NCBI GenBank assembly: GCA_938743325.2 | Contig: OW568884.1 | Location: forward strand, 558,001 to 622,000 | Reading direction: 5' to 3' | Source of the DNA: Pycnococcus provasolii | Lineage: Eukaryota > Chlorophyta > Pseudoscourfieldiophyceae > Pseudoscourfieldiales > Pycnococcaceae | DNA length: 64,000 nt | Part shown: piece after piece, positions 59,501 through 64,000 of the stretch | How positions within the stretch are numbered: the stretch's first letter is position 1 | Layout of the letters: every line of letters starts with the position of its first letter | The notes under the pieces: generated by a model | Told to the model about the DNA's origin: nothing | Databases searched by the model: none | Seen by the model: the letters and a program-made list of their open reading frames with translations, nothing else | Translations under genes and position numbers: made by a program

Positions 59501-61802
59501 CTCATCCGAAGGAGACGACGGAGGACCTCGGCGTGATCTTCATTGCACCGTGCTGCTCCCCACATTCGCACGCAGCGGCACTTGGCGCGTCACAGCTACT
59601 TGCTTTACCAATGGCAGCCAGTCTGAAGTGCCGACGGCGAAGACCAAGCGTCGCCGCGCGGGAATGTCGCAAGCGGCATCACAGGGCGTATCTGTGTCAT
59701 CGCCGGCGTTTGAGGAGTCTTTTCTCGTGTCTGTGCAATCTGGTAAGCCTGTGGGACTGGTTGCGCAGATCTCTGACGAAGACGGAGGACTCTACGAGGC
59801 ACCGCTGAGCGTGTACGCGTCTAACGGCGTCGACACAACTGCGCGTACGCTTCTCCCCGCCCTCTTGGTGTCATGCATTGACGCGCACGGAAATCGTTGT
59901 CTATCAGGCATTCCAGGTGGCTGGGGTGTGCGCGCGGACATCGCACCTTCGGATGGCGAGGGCGTTCCCGCGGGTGCGAGTCTTCCCAGCCTCGACTGCC
60001 ATGGCGGATGCGGATCGCCCGAGGCGCTGTTTGACACGCGCTCCAAGCAGGCGAGCTTTGGCATACTCCGCCTTGCGCAGGGATCGGGATCGCTCGGCGA
60101 CGTACCTGCGAATACGTCAAACACGACTTCTTTGCCCGGCAGCCTTTCGTGCTCGCTGATCCTCTCTGCCATCCAGCCAAGCACGGGAGGTGCCATCGAG
60201 GTTGTGAGCAGTATCAAGCCGTGGTCCTGCTCTCTCGTCTTCGTCGACGACGCGCGACGTGCTGTGGAAATGCAGCGTGTGCGCGATCGATACGACGCGA
60301 CGGCGGCGGAGCGCAACGCGCATCGCGAAGAACTTAGAAAGCTCCGTGCGGCGGCTGACAATGCTTCCGCGGAACGCAACTTTGCCGAGTCGCACGTCGA
60401 GTCGGCGGCTTTGGCTCTCCGCTCCGCACTGCCGCAAAATGTGCACCTGTCTGAGGAAAGTGCTCGCGCATGGCTCTCTCAGGAGCGTGCCGAATTTCCG
60501 TCCACCGGCGCGGCTGCACGCTCTTCTGTGCGAGAGGCTAAATTATGCAACAGGTCCGCGGTACCCGTCGAGCAGGCGTTGCGCAAACTTGGCGGCGGCG
60601 ATGAACAGGCTCGCCTCGCAGCCGCGGCTGGGTGCGTCGGCCTTGCATTTCGGCTGCTTCGCGTGTCAGATGACAAGGTGTGCCGCATCGTGAACTCCGC
60701 GCTAGGCGCGAACAAGGGGCTCGTGGTGATTCTTCACTACGAACATGCGCCGAAACTGCTCGACTTTGTGAAAAAGGATTCCAACGTGAAGCCGAATGTG
60801 CTTGCACTCGACAATTGCTCGTGCGCTTCCGCTTCGTCCGAGAGCACGGTGTCGTCGCTGCGTGCTTCGTTTGGAAGAGATGTCGTTGATCTCGCGGAAC
60901 TGCTTCACTATGAAGCTTGTGCGGGCACGGACGCTCCTGTTTACATACAACTCCCGCATACCAAAATGGATTCCGCACGGCGAGCTTCTCTGATTCCCGC
61001 GCACGAAGACGCGCTTGGAGGCTGCGACGCGTCGCCGCCTGGTTACATCGGTCATCTGATTAATCTCGTGCGCCCATCGAAGTGCAACGCGGGTGAGGGG
61101 GGTACGCTGCGACGCAGCTTGCTGAAGGCGCTTCTCACCAATGCCGTGCTGTTTCGCGACTATGCGGGTGCGATGGCGTACCGCAAGGCGTGCATCGCAG
61201 GTGGCGTGAACAATCTACCAACGATTTACACGTACGACGACGTGCAGTTGATTCAGAGTAGCGGCATCATAGTCGGTGACAGCTTCTATGCCGCCAAGTA
61301 CGCTTCTGCGGCAGATATGCCCGTATCGCTTGGCGGTATCCCGCACGACGAAGACCCTCGTTTGCTGCGCGTGCAGGAGGTGGAAAGTCTGCTCTCCGAC
61401 TGGGAAGAGGCTGGCACAAAGCGTGACGACGCGATGGCGACGGAGCGTAATGAGCAGACAAAGCTCGTCGATAGCGTGCAGGATCTCGAGAGCAAGATTG
61501 CGGAGTGCAAGGAGACTATGAATGCGCTGCGCGCGGAGATGAAAGCTCTTCAGGGTGGTGCGACACAGACGCAGACGCAGACGCAAACTCAGACGCAGAC
61601 GCAGACGCAGACGCCAAATGACCGTGCGGCTGCCGCGATGGTGGATGATGAAGCGGCTCTCGAGCTGGACGACGAGGCTCTCGACGAGGCGGCAGCTCGC
61701 GAGGGTCGTCGGCGTGGCAAGCGTGTGCGCGGAGGTGCGACGTCGACACAGGAGGATGCAAGCCTTCGCCGCAGCACGAGACGACGTCAGACACAATCGT
61801 AA
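53166..61802 (+). CDS. SMCHD1/GMI1-like GHKL ATPase with SMC-type hinge
   Basis: A 2,878-residue single-exon protein, probably nuclear. Order: H3-tail-like start (1-25); acidic run (~58-90) and poly-Gln (~133-142); a ubiquitin-like fold (~238-292); a GHKL ATPase (~320-620) with AELVDNALRA (Glu347, Asn351), DNGCGM (Asp390-) and FGVGSKNS (475-); and a very long region of repeated strand-rich, Ig-like modules (~1000-2350). A coiled coil (~2362-2419), an SMC-hinge-like domain (~2457-2735, CVGLAFRLLRVSDDKVCRIVNSALGA) and a second coiled coil (~2739-2797) follow. The tail has QT repeats and basic clusters (RRRGKRVRGG, LRRSTRRRQ). This is the SMCHD1 (animal gene silencing) and GMI1/DMS3 (plant repair and RNA-directed DNA methylation) layout. 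The ATPase residues look intact. Start is the first ATG. Confidence 0.88.
61562..61614 (+). repeat. CAGACG hexamer tandem repeat in coding sequence
   Basis: About eight CAGACG/CAAACT units encode a Gln-Thr dipeptide run near the C-terminus of the SMCHD1/GMI1-like protein. Probably a length-variable microsatellite. Confidence 0.85.
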
Positions 61803-62010
61803 GAAATCAATATGAGGAAACACTTTTAGTTGAGTTGTTGTTGTGTATTGTGCATGTGCATATATGAAAAAAAAAACAAAATCAGGAGACCTATTTTTTT
61901 TCATTCATTTCTATTCGCCTTGTAACAAAAAAAGAAACACCCAATCCACCCGCCCCCTCCCTATTTGTTTTTTTCTGGAATAGATCATCCTCGTTTTGTG
62001 TGTGTTTGAC

Positions 62011-64000
62011 TTATCCTAGCACGCCAAATCCAAAGGGACAGATGGCAGGTAAGCCGTCGGCATCAAGAGCGGCGGGATCGACACACCGTGTCACTCGGAA
62101 AACTTGTGTACCGTTATGCTCAACGCGCAGTGCTGACACGCAAGGCCACGGGCATGCCCCCGCAGGGTAGAAAACCCGGCTGAAAAATGCGACGCTTGCT
62201 CGGAATGCGAATCGTGCCGGAAGGAATGGTCCTGGTAGGGCAAAGAATGGCCCGATGAGCGGCAGGTTGACCACGAACGGCAGACGAAGAAGTTTGGATG
62301 GGTATCCAACGCCATCTCCATATCCCAAGCCATCGCCGTTCTTGCGAATCAAGTTAATGTCTCCACCATCTCCTAGCAACTTGCTCGTGGATGCCGCCCT
62401 TCGCATCTTCTCCTTGACAATGTCGAAGTCCCTCTCTTTGCTGTAACGGTAGAACGGCGATTCGTCGTCGCTCTGCCATGCGAGTGCCCTGCAAGACACG
62501 CTGTTTTCCGTGCACTGCACCTGCTTCAACGGAATCGTGTCAGGGTTGTAGTTTTTGAACAGCGCGTCGTACTTGTCAAGCTTGTCTGACCCACGGCTCT
62601 CGGGAGCCACGCGTCCATTCGACACGTCGAGAACACGCCCCTTCTGAAACGAGATGCCCTTGGTAAAGAACGACGTTCCATTGCAGAACAATGTGTCGTT
62701 GCAGGGCACGTCCTGGTAAACGCCGGAGAAGACGCGGCGCACGATAATCGCGTCGTCGGTCGTCATGTTGACGTTCTTGTACACGGGGATCGCGTTTGTC
62801 GGAACGACGTTTTTGCTGATGCCAAAGTACAGCCACGGGCGGAAGAAAGGAAGGGCGCCAAAAGGCCTGCTCTGGAAGAAACTGCGAAGGTTGGGAAAGA
62901 ATGGTCCAGCGAGATCGCGTCCTATCGTGGGATCCAAGAAGGTTCCCGCGAGGTTCGGGTAAAGGAAAGCGAACAGGCCGCCAAATGCAAAGGGCCGCGT
63001 TTCGTCGAACCACGCGGGGCCGGGTGCGGAACAGAAGCCAGCCTCAGTCGAAGCGCGCGCGAGCTCCATCGTCTTCGCGAAACCCTTCTTAGGATCCATC
63101 ACCATAATGTCCACCACGATGCCCTCTTCGACGACAAATGCACGGCTTGGGCGCCACTCCGGCGAGTAGATGGCATTCTTCAGTGCCGTGGGACGGTATC
63201 CCGGGAAAAAGCGCCCCGTCAAGTTACGCGAGAACTCCGGCAAGTTGGGGTCGTTCAGCATCCCCGTCACGTTATTCTTCGTCAATCTGCTGCCGCTCCT
63301 TCCCAAGCCTCTTGCCAGCGGGTAGTAAGCGGGAATGTACGGGCTCTTGAAGTTCTTCAGCCACTGCTTGCGCAAGTACGGCGCAGGCGCAAACGGGAAC
63401 GGCGCACGGCGACGTCCAGGCACCGGAAAGAGAAGGCGGCCTGGCCCGGGAAAGCCCGCGAATGGGCTCAGAGGTCCGAGGGGCCCGAACGTGCGCCGGA
63501 AGCCAACGCCACGAAAGTTGCGCTTCACCAGATCGTACTTGTTGAGCACACGAACGAACGTCGCATTCGTTCCGTTCATCTGATGCCTTAGACGCAAGTT
63601 CGCATTTGCAAAGCTGCCCGACTTGGTCTTACGTACCCACGGATAGCCGAACGTGGTGTGCTGAAGCGCCGTCCTGTTCGCAAGCGTGTGATTGGAATCG
63701 TACAGCGATCGCGCGTGCTTCTTCCCGTAGAAATCCCACGTATCCTTGTCATGTTCAAACTGCTTGCCGTGGCTATGATCGTGGTACTGGTACGCGTACG
63801 GTTTGTAGCCGGGTAAGATCTTGCCATATCCGGCATACCAGCGCATGCCCTTGTTTCCCTGACCCATGATATTCTGGCGGATGTACTTCTCATGCGGATA
63901 GAAGCATTCGAAACCAAAACGAGGTTTGTAGTCGACGGAACCCGACTGTGTGAATGGATCGTGCTCAACCCGAATGCCCTGCGTGCCTCCTGTGACCCCG
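62011..64000 (-). CDS. Sequon-rich, Phe/Pro/Gly-rich secreted-type protein (5' end beyond the window)
   Basis: A reading frame of at least 662 residues that stays open to the right edge, so the N-terminus and any signal peptide are outside. The ATG at 63867 is internal: in-frame upstream sequence (DPFTQSGSVDYKPRFGFECFYPHEKY) looks equally coding. I do not recognise the family. It has at least ten N-glycosylation sequons (NHT, NRT, NGT, NAT, NVT, NLT, NMT, NDT), paired cysteines (PCNDTLFCNG, QCTENSVSC, ACPWPC) and Phe/Pro/Gly-rich blocks (FGPLGPLSPFAGFPGPGRLLFPVPGRR, PFFPNLRSFFQSRPFGALPFF, LPLIGPFFALPGPFLPARFAF). This fits an extracellular or cell-surface glycoprotein, possibly a wall, theca or scale component. 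Confidence 0.7.
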   Translation of the reverse strand, partial: GVTGGTQGIRVEHDPFTQSGSVDYKPRFGFECFYPHEKYIRQNIMGQGNKGMRWYAGYGKILPGYKPYAYQYHDHSHGKQFEHDKDTWDFYGKKHARSLYDSNHTLANRTALQHTTFGYPWVRKTKSGSFANANLRLRHQMNGTNATFVRVLNKYDLVKRNFRGVGFRRTFGPLGPLSPFAGFPGPGRLLFPVPGRRRAPFPFAPAPYLRKQWLKNFKSPYIPAYYPLARGLGRSGSRLTKNNVTGMLNDPNLPEFSRNLTGRFFPGYRPTALKNAIYSPEWRPSRAFVVEEGIVVDIMVMDPKKGFAKTMELARASTEAGFCSAPGPAWFDETRPFAFGGLFAFLYPNLAGTFLDPTIGRDLAGPFFPNLRSFFQSRPFGALPFFRPWLYFGISKNVVPTNAIPVYKNVNMTTDDAIIVRRVFSGVYQDVPCNDTLFCNGTSFFTKGISFQKGRVLDVSNGRVAPESRGSDKLDKYDALFKNYNPDTIPLKQVQCTENSVSCRALAWQSDDESPFYRYSKERDFDIVKEKMRRAASTSKLLGDGGDINLIRKNGDGLGYGDGVGYPSKLLRLPFVVNLPLIGPFFALPGPFLPARFAFRASVAFFSRVFYPAGACPWPCVSALRVEHNGTQVFRVTRCVDPAALDADGLPAICPFGFGVLG

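Noticed and set aside
61562-61614. CRISPR-like repeat array
   Set aside because: It is an in-frame hexamer microsatellite encoding Gln-Thr with no spacers, in a eukaryotic gene.

Overview
This window looks like nuclear DNA of a flagellated, photosynthetic green alga. The closest fit is a prasinophyte-grade or other chlorophyte, which is an inference with no species-level evidence. It is GC-rich and gene-dense, with few introns. I could place only three, all short GT-AG introns of 73, 95 and 137 bp. Plant-lineage genes include a UPL3-type HECT ligase, a methionine-branch cystathionine gamma-synthase, a Rubisco-LSMT-like SET protein, a UUAT-like nucleotide-sugar transporter, a PHD-PHD-GNAT protein of the IDM1 type and a GMI1/SMCHD1-type ATPase. 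Flagellar genes are a DNAH6-type inner-arm dynein heavy chain and an EFHB/FAP21 homologue. UGUAA motifs, the usual chlorophyte polyadenylation signal, lie just past many stop codons on both strands.

Layout. 0-8 kb: alpha/beta hydrolase, small nuclear-type protein, SET protein, PHD-GNAT protein, cystathionine gamma-synthase. 8-11 kb: a non-coding stretch with telomere-like repeats and a compact foldable element, then two unrecognised proteins. 11.6-24.5 kb: dynein heavy chain in two exons. 24.9-30 kb: MgtE/SLC41 transporter, an unresolved minus-strand coding-like patch, a peptidoglycan-binding-domain protein, and ALG7. 30-37 kb: the HECT ligase, divergent across a G-rich repeat promoter from an Amidase_3 enzyme. 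37-42 kb: sparse, with a SOSS-B-like OB-fold protein and an unknown coiled protein. 42.1-44.7 kb: a young, shortened Copia LTR element with 201-bp LTRs that look identical. 45-53 kb: ankyrin protein, EFHB, UUAT-like transporter, glycine-rich protein, an 80-residue two-exon protein, and SBDS. 53-62 kb: a 2,878-residue SMCHD1/GMI1-like ATPase. 62-64 kb: a sequon-rich secreted-type protein running off the right edge.

Most striking: the SMCHD1/GMI1-like protein begins, at its very N-terminus, with a near copy of the histone H3 tail. Fifteen of the first 18 positions match, keeping the ARKS/K9, K14 and K18 region but with K4 changed to Val. This is a candidate histone mimic placed on a chromatin-silencing or repair ATPase.

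Other themes are two proteins with peptidoglycan-type domains (amidase and PG-binding), a run of convergent gene pairs with very short 3' gaps, and telomere-repeat tracts in several 5' regions. Start codons given here are the first in-frame ATG. Several reading frames stay open further upstream without any ATG, and I did not use GTG or TTG starts.
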